Part shown: in pieces, positions 1 to 8,231 of the stretch | How the letters are laid out: every line of letters begins with the position of its first letter | Position numbering within the stretch: position 1 is the stretch's first letter | Source: CAWKDC01 sp964383495 | GTDB lineage: Bacteria > Pseudomonadota > Gammaproteobacteria > JABCZS01 | Reading direction: 5' to 3' | Length of the DNA stretch: 39,478 nucleotides | Assembly: GCA_964383495.1 (NCBI GenBank) | Contig: CAYLHG010000015.1 | Coordinates: 1-39,478, forward strand | Notes under the pieces: generated by a model | The model's input: only the letters and a program-made list of their open reading frames with translations | Told to the model about the DNA's origin: nothing | Databases searched by the model: none | Translations under genes and position numbers: made by a program

Positions 1-40
1 GCTAAGATCTTGATATGCTGTTACTGATCGCGAGGGGAAC

Positions 41-1207
41 ATGAGTAAAACGATGCTGATTATAACAGTTATCCTCATGGATATTTTAGGGGGTGCAGAG
101 CTGGATTTATTTATTCCCAGCTTTCCCGAATTGCAACAGCAATTTTCTTTGACGCCCTTTTGGGTAGAAATGTTATTGTCAATTAATTTTATAGGCATTT
201 GCTTGGGCTTGTTTTTTGTGGGAGGCTTGGCCGATCGGTATGGACGCAAGCCTGTTATTATAGGAGGATTATTGATATTCATTATCGGGAGTATCTTGTG
301 TTTGTGTGCTCCTGCTTATGAAGTCTTGCTTGCTGGGCGTTTTCTGCAAGGGCTGGGTGTGAGCGCGCCTGGGACGTTGTGTTTTTTAATCATTGCGGAT
401 CACTACCCTCTCAAAGAGCAACAATTTATGTTGGCGATGCTTAATGGCATTGTCAATGCCAGTATTGGTATTGCGCCTGTTGCTGGGAGTTATATCACAT
501 TAGCATTTCGTTGGCAGGGTAACTTTGTTGCCCTCTTAATCATGGGGCTGGTTGTATTGTTGATGACAATATTATTTGTGCCGCCAAGCAAATTCCCTGA
601 AGAAAAAGAAACACTTTCATTACGCGGATATGTTCCCATATTTCAAAATAAATCTGTTATGTTGATGATGATAGGTTTTATTTTTCTTTTTGCGCCTTAC
701 TGGATTTTCGTGGGCATGTCGCCTTTGCTTTATATCGAAGATCTCAATGTTAGCCTTTCGCATTTTGGATATTATCAGGGTGTGTTTGCTGCAATATTTG
801 CATTGGGTAGCATGATGGTTGGATTTATCATGAAAAAGTGTGATCAAGCAAAAATGTTAAAAATATCTTTTTACATCTTTGTGTTCAGCCTTTTTACCCT
901 TGCAGGAGCCACCTTCACTGATACTGCCAATCCTTTATTGATCACACTTTCCTTTTTGCCATTTGTGATTGGCCAAATTATCCCGAGTGTGATCCTCTAT
1001 CCTATCTTTTTGAATAAGATGCCCCAAGCAAAAGGAAAAGTATCTGCGTTATTGAGGATGGGCAATTTAATTTTGACAGGGTTTTCTTTGCAATTGGTGG
1101 GGTATTTTTATGCCCAATCTTTTCAGAACATTGGTATGATTTTGATAGCTACGATCTCTGTCGGTGTCATTAGCTTGTTTTTTATGTTGAAAAAAACAGC
1201 AGTGTAA
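41..1207 (+). CDS. MFS multidrug efflux transporter, Bcr/CflA type (DHA1)
   Basis: This is a 388-residue inner-membrane protein with about 12 hydrophobic segments. Family members export drugs or small metabolites in exchange for protons. The N-terminus (LDLFIPSFPELQQQF after the first membrane segment) resembles Bcr/CflA proteins, and the loop between segments 2 and 3 carries the MFS motif A-like GGLADRYGRKP at about residues 61-71. The length is normal for the family. A GAGGGGAA ribosome-binding site lies just before the ATG. The gene stands alone, and a hairpin at 1275-1299 may end its transcript. The substrate cannot be read from the sequence. Confidence 0.85.
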   Translation: MSKTMLIITVILMDILGGAELDLFIPSFPELQQQFSLTPFWVEMLLSINFIGICLGLFFVGGLADRYGRKPVIIGGLLIFIIGSILCLCAPAYEVLLAGRFLQGLGVSAPGTLCFLIIADHYPLKEQQFMLAMLNGIVNASIGIAPVAGSYITLAFRWQGNFVALLIMGLVVLLMTILFVPPSKFPEEKETLSLRGYVPIFQNKSVMLMMIGFIFLFAPYWIFVGMSPLLYIEDLNVSLSHFGYYQGVFAAIFALGSMMVGFIMKKCDQAKMLKISFYIFVFSLFTLAGATFTDTANPLLITLSFLPFVIGQIIPSVILYPIFLNKMPQAKGKVSALLRMGNLILTGFSLQLVGYFYAQSFQNIGMILIATISVGVISLFFMLKKTAV

Positions 1208-1274
1208 TGCGAAGTCTTTGATTTGCGTTGCGCAAGCCCTATCCCCTTTTAAAGCTGGATATTAAAGTATGATT

Positions 1275-1299
1275 GAAACTGTCATTTTTTGACAGTTTC
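1275..1299. terminator. Hairpin after the MFS gene, possible terminator
   Basis: A perfect 10-bp inverted repeat (GAAACTGTCA / TGACAGTTTC) surrounds a five-T loop. It lies 68 bp after the MFS stop codon and is followed by AT-rich DNA (TTACAATTTTAATAAAA) rather than a clean T-run. It may be a weak terminator or a protein-binding site. Confidence 0.35.
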
Positions 1300-1397
1300 T
1301 TACAATTTTAATAAAAGATGTATAAAACCCCAGTTATGAAAAAATAAAACCTACCCATTGAGGTGAAGATGCAGTGGCCTGCTTGTAAAATTTGCTC

Positions 1398-1434
1398 TGT
1401 TCTCCGCAAAAACCAGTGAATTTTGCGGAGAACA
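1398..1434. promoter_or_regulatory. Perfect 14-bp inverted repeat upstream of fic, candidate operator
   Basis: The arms TGTTCTCCGCAAAA (1398-1411) and TTTTGCGGAGAACA (1421-1434) are exact reverse complements around a 9-nt spacer. The repeat ends 6 bp before a perfect -10 box, TATAAT (1440-1445), and covers the position where a -35 box would lie. The fic start codon follows at 1466. There is no T-run, so an operator is more likely than a terminator. The Fic protein ends in a helix-turn-helix-like region and could bind here; that is an inference. Confidence 0.6.
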
Positions 1435-1439
1435 AGCGC

Positions 1440-1445
1440 TATAAT
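1440..1445 (+). promoter_or_regulatory. -10 box of the fic promoter
   Basis: The TATAAT consensus lies 20 bp before the fic ATG. Transcription would start near 1452, leaving a short leader with the GGGAGG ribosome-binding site at 1455-1460. No good -35 box is seen at 16-18 bp spacing; that position falls inside the inverted repeat. Confidence 0.55.
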
Positions 1446-1465
1446 AAAGACTGAGGGAGGTTCGT

Positions 1466-2593
1466 ATGGCACGTTATATTTACCAACATACTGATTGGCC
1501 TCACTTTTTTTGGGACCAAGACAAATTGGCTCCTTTGCTGGCGAAGGTGCACTTGAGGCAGGGCCGCCTTTTGGGCAGCTTACAGGCCTTGGGTTTTGAT
1601 ATTCAACATGAAACTGTATTGAATAGCCTCGCTTTAGAGGTTACCCAGTCAAGCGATATCGAAGGCGAAATTTTAAATCTTCAACAAGTTCGTTCTTCTA
1701 TTGCTCGTCGTTTAGGGTTTGATATTGGGAATCTTAAAACGGCATCTCAGAATGTCGAAGGTGCGGTGGAAATTGTTTTTGATGCCATCCAGAATTTCAA
1801 TGAACCTTTAACAGAGGAACGCTTATGCCATTGGCATCTTGCATTAATGAGCGGAGATAAAAGATGGCATTTGACAGTAGGATCTTGGCGCACTGATGCT
1901 CATGGGCCTATGCAAATAGTATCTGACGCTATCGGAAAAGAGCGAGTGCATTTTGAAGCGCCTGCTGCAGAAATGCTCCATAAAGAAATGTCTGTGTTTA
2001 TTGAGTGGGCAAATCGAAAAAATGATATAGATCCTCTCTTAAAAGCTGCTATTGCACATTTTTGGTTTGTTACGCTGCACCCTTTTGATGATGGAAATGG
2101 CAGAATTGCACGTGCCATTACTGACTGGTTATTGGCTCGTCATGAACAAAGCATTTTGCGATTCTATAGTATGTCTGCGCAAATTCGGCTAGAACGTAAA
2201 GCTTATTATGCTATTTTGGAAAAAACAAGCAAAGGAGGCTTGGAAATTACTCCTTATTTAGAATGGTTTTTACAGACATTAGATCATGCTTTTGATAGAA
2301 CAGAGTACATGGTTCATGTTGCTTTGATGAAAGCAAAATTCTGGCACGAGTATGAAACAATCCATTTTAATTCGCGACAAAAATTGGTGATCAACACATT
2401 GTTTGATGGTTTTTTTGGGAAATTAACTACACACAAGTGGTCTAAGATGATGAAGTGCTCTCAAGACACAGCATTACGCGATATTAATGCGCTCATCGAA
2501 ATGGATATTCTTCAAAAAGATCCAGAGGGCGGACGCTTTACAGGCTATAGTTTAGTTTCCCGATGGAATATTACTCCGCTTGCAATGCCATGA
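1466..2593 (+). CDS. Fic-family protein (DUF4172 N-terminus, Fic core, winged-helix-like C-terminus)
   Basis: This is a 375-residue cytosolic protein. Fic enzymes transfer AMP or a related moiety to hydroxyl side chains of target proteins, or reverse that reaction. The active-site motif HPFDDGNGR is complete at residues 205-213, with catalytic His205. The N-terminal part (about 1-85) resembles DUF4172 and contains SSDIEG at 62-67, which fits the (S/T)xxxE(G/N) inhibitory helix, with Glu66 as the self-inhibiting residue. This suggests an autoinhibited class II Fic protein. The last 75 residues look like a winged helix (QKLVINTLFDGFFGKLTTHK and onward). The gene stands alone with a GGGAGG ribosome-binding site and a palindrome over its promoter. 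The target is unknown. Confidence 0.9.
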   Translation: MARYIYQHTDWPHFFWDQDKLAPLLAKVHLRQGRLLGSLQALGFDIQHETVLNSLALEVTQSSDIEGEILNLQQVRSSIARRLGFDIGNLKTASQNVEGAVEIVFDAIQNFNEPLTEERLCHWHLALMSGDKRWHLTVGSWRTDAHGPMQIVSDAIGKERVHFEAPAAEMLHKEMSVFIEWANRKNDIDPLLKAAIAHFWFVTLHPFDDGNGRIARAITDWLLARHEQSILRFYSMSAQIRLERKAYYAILEKTSKGGLEITPYLEWFLQTLDHAFDRTEYMVHVALMKAKFWHEYETIHFNSRQKLVINTLFDGFFGKLTTHKWSKMMKCSQDTALRDINALIEMDILQKDPEGGRFTGYSLVSRWNITPLAMP

Positions 2594-2595
2594 TT

Positions 2596-3402
2596 TTATA
2601 CTGCCCTTCGAGTGTTTGCGAAAAATTTCGTTAACGCTACATAATTTTCCAGCGTAAGATTTTGTGGCCGAGCATTTGGATTAATCCCCAACGTTTCAAA
2701 TATTTCATCTGAAATAATATGTTTTAAGTTATTTCGAATGGTTTTGCGGCGTTGTGAAAAAGCTAATTGTACTAATTGTTCAAAACTTTTTTTATCAACA
2801 TTTGCAAATTCTTCAGTGTTACGTGGAGTTAAACGTACAATGCCTGAAATTACTTTCGGGGGAGGCGTGAATGCTTCACGCCCTACATCAAAACATTTTT
2901 CAACATGACAATAAAATTGTGTCATCACGGTTAAGCGGCTGTATTCAGAATCGTCTACTTCGGCAGCCATGCGATCGACCACTTCTTTTTGCAGCATAAA
3001 ATGCATGTCTTGAAGGGTAGAAATAGCCTCAAAACAATGAAACAAAATAGGCGATGAAATATTATAAGGCAAGTTCCCAATCAACCGTATCTTATGCGTG
3101 CCCTGCCCTAACTGCGTTAAGTCTGTTTTCAATATGTCTTGAGCGATGATTGTTAATATGCCGAAAGGTTTTGCTTTTTCAATTAATAAAGGGATAACAT
3201 CGCGATCAAGTTCAATTGCAGTTAATTTTTTCACCCTTTCTAATAAAGGGATGGTTAGCGCCCCAAGCCCTGGGCCAATTTCTACGCAAAAATCTTCTTG
3301 ACATGGAGCGATCGCATTGATAATTTCATGTATAATGTGCATATCATGCAGGAAATGCTGCCCAAAGCGTTTTCGCGGAGTATGATTTATAGAGTGGTTC
3401 AT
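2596..3402 (-). CDS. rsmA: 16S rRNA (adenine(1518)-N6/adenine(1519)-N6)-dimethyltransferase RsmA
   Basis: RsmA (KsgA) dimethylates two adjacent adenines in the loop of 16S rRNA helix 45, using S-adenosylmethionine, late in small-subunit assembly. The family marks are present: RKRFGQHFL at the N-terminus, the SAM-binding VEIGPGLGALT and the catalytic NLPYNISSPIL. I chose the ATG at 3402, which gives 268 residues with a usual N-terminus. The frame stays open to 3471, but that extension is basic, unlike the family, and runs into the divergent apaG. In E. coli apaG lies downstream of rsmA in the same direction; here the two are head to head with 39 bp between starts. Confidence 0.93.
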   Translation of the reverse strand: MNHSINHTPRKRFGQHFLHDMHIIHEIINAIAPCQEDFCVEIGPGLGALTIPLLERVKKLTAIELDRDVIPLLIEKAKPFGILTIIAQDILKTDLTQLGQGTHKIRLIGNLPYNISSPILFHCFEAISTLQDMHFMLQKEVVDRMAAEVDDSEYSRLTVMTQFYCHVEKCFDVGREAFTPPPKVISGIVRLTPRNTEEFANVDKKSFEQLVQLAFSQRRKTIRNNLKHIISDEIFETLGINPNARPQNLTLENYVALTKFFANTRRAV

Positions 3403-3441
3403 GGATGGGTCCACAGTAACTAAACACGGAAGGATTTTATC

Positions 3442-3828
3442 ATGCCTGCGCCGACTCCGCCTCATATTCATATTCGCGTTCGTTCAGAGTATATTCCTCG
3501 GCAGTCTAGCCCGGAAGATGAGCGTTATTTTTTCTCATATACCATCGAAATTAGAAATCTAAGTGAAGAGGCAGTTAAATTGCTTTCTCGAAGATGGATC
3601 GTCACCGATGCTCAGGGCGGTGAACAAATTATTGAAGGCGCTGGTGTTGTGGGAGAGCAGCCGGTGATTAAGGCCGGCGGCGTATTCATTTATACCAGCT
3701 GCGCCCTCCTCAAAACGCCTGTAGGCAGCATGGAAGGCAGCTATAAATTCATTGTGATGGACACAAAGTTTTCGTTTGTGGCACCTATTCCTGCCTTTAG
3801 GTTGGCGGATCCTATTCTTCTACATTAA
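3442..3828 (+). CDS. apaG: ApaG protein
   Basis: This is a 128-residue protein with the ApaG fold, a fibronectin-III-like beta sandwich related to the C-terminal domain of some F-box proteins. Family hallmarks are YFFSYTIEIRN, LLSRRWIVTDAQG, the GEQPVIKAGG stretch and the GSMEGSYKFI motif. Its biochemical role is not settled; it has been linked to cobalt resistance and magnesium efflux in Salmonella. A GGAAGGA ribosome-binding site lies about 8 nt before the ATG. It is divergent from rsmA, and the usual apaH neighbour is not in this window. Confidence 0.9.
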   Translation: MPAPTPPHIHIRVRSEYIPRQSSPEDERYFFSYTIEIRNLSEEAVKLLSRRWIVTDAQGGEQIIEGAGVVGEQPVIKAGGVFIYTSCALLKTPVGSMEGSYKFIVMDTKFSFVAPIPAFRLADPILLH

Positions 3829-3911
3829 AACTTGCACAGACATCTTGTCTTCTGGCCAACATCCTGAGAAAATAGCCGAGCCGCGTGGAAGCGGCATCGT
3901 GGAGAAGAGAC

Positions 3912-4706
3912 ATGTCATTATTATCCAAATTTTTAGCTATAATGCTTGCTGGATTAGGGCTGCTGTATACAGGGGTTGCCCAGGCTGCAAAGCAGTTAAA
4001 TATGATCCCAGGTGTTACGTCTGTCAGTATATCTCAATACCAGCTCCACATGATCATGCTAGGTGTGGTCACGGTGATTGGCATACTTGTTTTTGGGGTA
4101 TTGATTTACTCTATCTTCATGCACCGCAAAGCACGTGGGCACAAGCCTTCTGAGTTCCATGAAAATGTACAAATTGAAGTGATTTGGACAGTAATTCCGT
4201 TTGTTATTTTGATCGTTTTGGCAATTCCTGCCACGCGCGCGTTGATTATCCAAGAAAACCATGAAAAATCAGACGTTACTATCACCGTGACAGGTTACCA
4301 GTGGTATTGGAAATATGATTATTTAGGTGAAGGCGTCAGCTTCACGTCGAACACTGCTACGACACAAGAGCAAATCAATGGGATGATGCCCAAAGGGGAA
4401 CATTACCTATTAGAAGTGGATCGTCATTTAGTAGTTCCCACACACACGAAAATTCGTTTTGCATTCACCGCTAATGATGTGTTACATGCTTGGTGGGTGC
4501 CTGCGTTAGGCATTAAAAAAGACACTGTTCCTGGGTTTATTAACGAAGCTTGGGCTTATATTGAAGAGCCTGGCATATATAGAGGGCAGTGCGCAGAACT
4601 TTGTGGCATTAACCATGGTTTTATGCCGATTGTGGTAGAAGCAAAGTCTCCTGAAGAATATGAAGTTTGGTTAGAAGCGCAGAAGAGCGCGAAGGAAAAA
4701 TCATGA
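3912..4706 (+). CDS. coxB: Cytochrome c oxidase subunit II
   Basis: Subunit II accepts electrons from cytochrome c through its binuclear CuA centre and passes them to subunit I. A signal peptide (about residues 1-25, cleaved near GVAQA) and two membrane helices (about 46-68 and 88-108) precede a periplasmic cupredoxin domain. The aromatic electron-entry patch is QWYWKYDY (130-137). The CuA ligands are visible: His192, Cys227, Glu229, Cys231, His235 and Met238. This makes it a cytochrome c oxidase rather than a quinol oxidase. There is no fused C-terminal cytochrome c domain. I chose the ATG at 3912 because it has a GGAGAAGAG ribosome-binding site and begins the signal peptide. It is first in the cox operon and its stop overlaps the coxA start (ATGA). 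Confidence 0.95.
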   Translation: MSLLSKFLAIMLAGLGLLYTGVAQAAKQLNMIPGVTSVSISQYQLHMIMLGVVTVIGILVFGVLIYSIFMHRKARGHKPSEFHENVQIEVIWTVIPFVILIVLAIPATRALIIQENHEKSDVTITVTGYQWYWKYDYLGEGVSFTSNTATTQEQINGMMPKGEHYLLEVDRHLVVPTHTKIRFAFTANDVLHAWWVPALGIKKDTVPGFINEAWAYIEEPGIYRGQCAELCGINHGFMPIVVEAKSPEEYEVWLEAQKSAKEKS

Positions 4707-6307
4707 GCATACACGATCACACCCATCATACCGACGACCACGTGCATGGCCCTGCTAAAGGGATTACACGTTGGTTTTTTACGACAAACCATAAAGATAT
4801 TGGGTCCATGTATTTATGGCTTAGCTTCATCATGTTTTTAATTGGTGGTGCTATGGCGATGGTGATCCGTGCAGAATTATTCATGCCAGGGTTGCAATTA
4901 GTGCATCCGAACACCTTCAACCAATTAACAACCATGCATGGATTAATCATGGTGTTTGGTGCCATCATGCCTGCGTTTACCGGGCTTGCAAATTGGATGA
5001 TTCCCATGATGATTGGTGCGCCTGATATGGCGTTACCCCGTATGAATAACTGGAGTTTTTGGATTCTGCCCTTTGCATTTTCCATGTTGCTGATGTCATG
5101 GTTCATGGAAGGTGGAGCGCCTAATTTTGGTTGGACATTTTATGCGCCATTGTCAGTACAAGGGCCGCCAAGTACAGATTTCTTTATTTTTTCTGTGCAT
5201 TTGATGGGGATTTCATCCATCATGGGTGCGATTAACGTGATTGTAACCATTTTTAATTTGCGTGCACCGGGAATGACGTTCATGCGCATGCCTATTTTCT
5301 GTTGGGCATGGCTGATAACAGCATTCTTATTGATTGCAGTGATGCCTGTGCTAGCAGGTGCGGTGACCATGTTGCTGACCGATCGTAATTTTGGTACGAG
5401 CTTTTTCAATGCTGCTGGGGGCGGAGATCCTATATTGTTCCAGCATCTTTTTTGGTTCTTTGGGCATCCTGAAGTGTACATCATGATTCTGCCTGCATTC
5501 GGTGTTATTTCAGAAATTGTGCCAACCTTTTCGCGCAAGAAATTATTTGGTCGCACATCGATGATTTATGCGATTGTTGCTATTGCAGGATTGTCATTCC
5601 TCGTATGGGCACATCATATGTTTACAGTAGGCTTGCCTATCGTAGCAGGTTTATTTTTCATGTATGCCACCATGTTGATTTCTGTACCGACAGGCGTGAA
5701 AGTATTCAATTGGACAGCCACCATTTTTCGTGGTGCGCTAACGTTTGAAACGCCAATGTTATTTTCATTGGCGTTTATTTTCTTATTTACTGTGGGTGGC
5801 TTTTCAGGATTAATGTTGGCATTGATCCCTGCCGATACACGTTATCATGATACTTATTTCGTTGTGGCACATTTCCACTATGTATTAGTGACGGGTGCGT
5901 TATTTTCTATTTTTGCAGCGGTTTATTACTGGTTGCCAAAATGGACAGGGATTATGTACAACGAAACATTGGCTAAATTCCATTTTTGGATTTCTGCGAT
6001 TTCCGTGAATGTGCTTTTCTTCCCCATGCATTTTGTAGGGTTAGCAGGTATGCCGCGACGTATTCCTGATTATGCTTTACAATTTGCTGATTTCAATCAA
6101 CTGAGCTCTATAGGTGGGTTTGTATTTGGCTTAACACAATTTTTATTCTTGTATATCGTGATACAAGCGATTCGTGGTAAAGGTCAAAAAGCAACAGACA
6201 TGGTATGGGACCACCCACGTGGATTGGAATTTATTTTGCACTCTCCTCCTGCTTACCATACTTTTGCAACACCGCCTACATTGAAAGAAATTGAAGAGCA
6301 TCATTAA
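4703..6307 (+). CDS. coxA: Cytochrome c oxidase subunit I (aa3 type)
   Basis: This is the catalytic subunit of the terminal oxidase. It has 534 residues and twelve membrane helices, and carries low-spin haem a and the haem a3/CuB site where O2 is reduced. The HPEVYI motif (CuB histidine cross-linked to tyrosine, preceded by the D-channel glutamate) marks an A1-type haem-copper oxidase. Other ligand regions are TMHGLIMVFG, AHHMFTVGL and DTYFVVAHFHYVLV. The N-terminus is His-rich. I chose the ATG at 4703, which overlaps the coxB stop and so suggests translational coupling. ctaG follows 2 bp after the stop. Confidence 0.96.
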   Translation: MSIHDHTHHTDDHVHGPAKGITRWFFTTNHKDIGSMYLWLSFIMFLIGGAMAMVIRAELFMPGLQLVHPNTFNQLTTMHGLIMVFGAIMPAFTGLANWMIPMMIGAPDMALPRMNNWSFWILPFAFSMLLMSWFMEGGAPNFGWTFYAPLSVQGPPSTDFFIFSVHLMGISSIMGAINVIVTIFNLRAPGMTFMRMPIFCWAWLITAFLLIAVMPVLAGAVTMLLTDRNFGTSFFNAAGGGDPILFQHLFWFFGHPEVYIMILPAFGVISEIVPTFSRKKLFGRTSMIYAIVAIAGLSFLVWAHHMFTVGLPIVAGLFFMYATMLISVPTGVKVFNWTATIFRGALTFETPMLFSLAFIFLFTVGGFSGLMLALIPADTRYHDTYFVVAHFHYVLVTGALFSIFAAVYYWLPKWTGIMYNETLAKFHFWISAISVNVLFFPMHFVGLAGMPRRIPDYALQFADFNQLSSIGGFVFGLTQFLFLYIVIQAIRGKGQKATDMVWDHPRGLEFILHSPPAYHTFATPPTLKEIEEHH

Positions 6308-6309
6308 TA

Positions 6310-6855
6310 ATGGAAATGCGCCGTCACAAATCATTAATTGTGAAGCTAGTGATGGCGGCGTGTTGTATGTTTGTGTTTGCTTATGCCATGGTGCCCTTAT
6401 ATGACACGTTTTGTCGTGTGACAGGTATTAACGGTAAAACAGGTGGACGAGTGCGTGTTGCAAATACGACGATTGATTATTCACGCATTATCCGAGTGGA
6501 TTTTGTGACACACAACAATGAAAATATGCCGTGGGAGTTTTACGGCAAACAGACTTATGTGGATGTGCATCCGGGTGAGACGGTGAAAGTTATGTTTTAC
6601 GCAAAAAACAATACGGATAACGATATGATAGGGCAGTCTATTCCCAGTGTTACGCCTGCGCCATCTGCGCCTTATTTGAAAAAAACAGAATGTTTTTGTT
6701 TCAATAATCAACCACTCAGAGCGCATACAGATGAAGAAATGCCTTTAGTATTTTTTATCGATCCTAATTTGCCCAAAGATATTTCACAAATGACGTTATC
6801 GTATACGTTATTTGATATTACCCCGCGTACCAAACCAAAAGGGAGTTCATTATGA
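6310..6855 (+). CDS. ctaG: Cytochrome c oxidase assembly protein CtaG/Cox11
   Basis: Cox11/CtaG delivers copper to the CuB site of subunit I. The protein has 181 residues, with one N-terminal membrane helix (about 10-29) and a periplasmic immunoglobulin-like domain. The copper-binding CFCF motif is present (Cys128 and Cys130), followed by NNQPL, and PLYDTFC follows the helix as usual. It lies between coxA and coxC, the common proteobacterial arrangement, and its stop overlaps the coxC start (ATGA). It is the only dedicated oxidase assembly factor in this operon. Confidence 0.94.
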   Translation: MEMRRHKSLIVKLVMAACCMFVFAYAMVPLYDTFCRVTGINGKTGGRVRVANTTIDYSRIIRVDFVTHNNENMPWEFYGKQTYVDVHPGETVKVMFYAKNNTDNDMIGQSIPSVTPAPSAPYLKKTECFCFNNQPLRAHTDEEMPLVFFIDPNLPKDISQMTLSYTLFDITPRTKPKGSSL

Positions 6856-7748
6856 CAGACAAATATGAGCATTATTATGTTCCTGCCCAAAGCCCATGGC
6901 CTATTGTGGGTGCGGTAGGGTTGTTCTTATTTGCCATTGGCTTAGGAAAATTAATGCATGTGCACAATCCAAATATTGCAGCGCCGTTAACGCCTGCGTT
7001 ACTGTTTTTCGTGGCTGGGTTGGGCGTGATTTTATTCATGGTTGCTGGGTGGTTTAACAATGTGATTCATGAAAGCATGAAAGGTTTATATTCGCATCAG
7101 ATGGACCATTCTTTTCGTTACGGCATGATGTGGTTTATTTTTTCTGAAGTAATGTTTTTCGCTGCATTTTTCGGTGCATTATTCTACATTCGCATGTGGT
7201 CTGTGCCATGGTTAGGCGGCGAAGGTACAAAAGGTGTGGCAAAAGATTTATGGCCACATTTTGAAGCAGTATGGCCTTTATTAACGAATCCAAACTCACA
7301 AAAGTTTGTAGGGCCTCATGACGTGATTGGCTGGGATGGCGTGCCATTGTTAAACACGATTATTTTGTTAAGCAGCGGCGTGACAGTGACCTGGGCACAT
7401 TGGGCATTGAAAGCGAAAAAGCGGATGCAGTTAAATATCGGATTATTTTTAACAGTAGCCTTAGGTGTAGCGTTTTTAATTTTACAGGCACATGAGTATG
7501 AGTTGGCTTACCATTCATTTGGGTTAACGTTAAACTCAGGTGTTTATGGATCTACTTTTTTCATGTTGACAGGCTTTCACGGTATGCACGTCACATTAGG
7601 TTCTGTGATGCTGTTAGTGATTTTTTTCCGCTGTTTGAAGGGACATTTTTCACCTGAGCATCATTTTGCATTTGAAGCAACAGCTTGGTATTGGCACTTT
7701 GTTGACGTTGTTTGGTTAGGCTTGTTCTTTTGCGTATACATTTTATAA
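6852..7748 (+). CDS. coxC: Cytochrome c oxidase subunit III
   Basis: This is a 298-residue membrane protein with seven predicted helices. Subunit III stabilises the catalytic core and proton uptake but binds no metal. Family signs are the helix WFIFSEVMFFAAFFGALF with the conserved acidic residue Glu99, the EYELAYHSF loop, and the C-terminal helices with FHGMHVTLG and WYWHFVDVVWLGLF. The start is fixed by the ATGA overlap with ctaG. It completes the core coxB-coxA-ctaG-coxC operon. Confidence 0.95.
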   Translation: MTDKYEHYYVPAQSPWPIVGAVGLFLFAIGLGKLMHVHNPNIAAPLTPALLFFVAGLGVILFMVAGWFNNVIHESMKGLYSHQMDHSFRYGMMWFIFSEVMFFAAFFGALFYIRMWSVPWLGGEGTKGVAKDLWPHFEAVWPLLTNPNSQKFVGPHDVIGWDGVPLLNTIILLSSGVTVTWAHWALKAKKRMQLNIGLFLTVALGVAFLILQAHEYELAYHSFGLTLNSGVYGSTFFMLTGFHGMHVTLGSVMLLVIFFRCLKGHFSPEHHFAFEATAWYWHFVDVVWLGLFFCVYIL

Positions 7749-7762
7749 CAGGGTGAGTGCTA

Positions 7763-8188
7763 ATGGTTTTGATCGATACACCTTGCGTGGGCGTGTGCTC
7801 CACCGTATATGGTGACGGTGTATGTCGTGGTTGCAAACGTCATTTTGACGAAGTGATTGACTGGAACCGTTTTGATGAACCCCAAAAAACAGCCATTTAT
7901 GCTAGGTTGGACGAGCAAGCGGATAAAATTGTATCGCAATTTTTAACCATAAAAGATCCAAATAAATTATCTGCGGCGTTAGATCAGTATTCCATACGCT
8001 ATCGCCCGCAGCATCATCCTGCAACTTGGGTGTTATATTGGTTGCGATTCAGCCGTCAGGAAATTCCCTGGGAACAATTAGGGTTGGCGTTGTTGCCGGA
8101 ATATCAAGCATACACACGGGTTGCCTTATTTACAGCAGTAGATGATGCGTTATATAAGCACGCTTGTATTCATTTTGATGGTTTGTGA
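7763..8188 (+). CDS. DUF1289 family protein with a long C-terminal extension
   Basis: The first 50 or so residues match the DUF1289 pattern: DTPCVGVC, then CRGCKR, with Cys8, Cys12, Cys21 and Cys24 placed to bind a metal or Fe-S cluster, then a helix beginning WNRF. The function is not known. DUF1289 proteins are often 60-70 residues, whereas this one has about 80 further residues (including PATWVLYWLRFSRQEIPWEQ) that I do not recognise. It starts 14 bp after coxC and is probably co-transcribed, which could tie it to respiration or metal handling. The in-frame GTG at 7757 is an alternative start; the ATG at 7763 sits better behind the GGGTGAG. Confidence 0.75.
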   Translation: MVLIDTPCVGVCSTVYGDGVCRGCKRHFDEVIDWNRFDEPQKTAIYARLDEQADKIVSQFLTIKDPNKLSAALDQYSIRYRPQHHPATWVLYWLRFSRQEIPWEQLGLALLPEYQAYTRVALFTAVDDALYKHACIHFDGL

Positions 8189-8231
8189 GTGAATATCATC
8201 ACCGTCGCAGGCGCGTTTTACGTAAATTCTG

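Noticed and set aside
3776..4153. Open frame bridging apaG and coxB
   Set aside because: It overlaps two well-supported genes in another frame and its product is Cys/His-rich without any recognisable domain.
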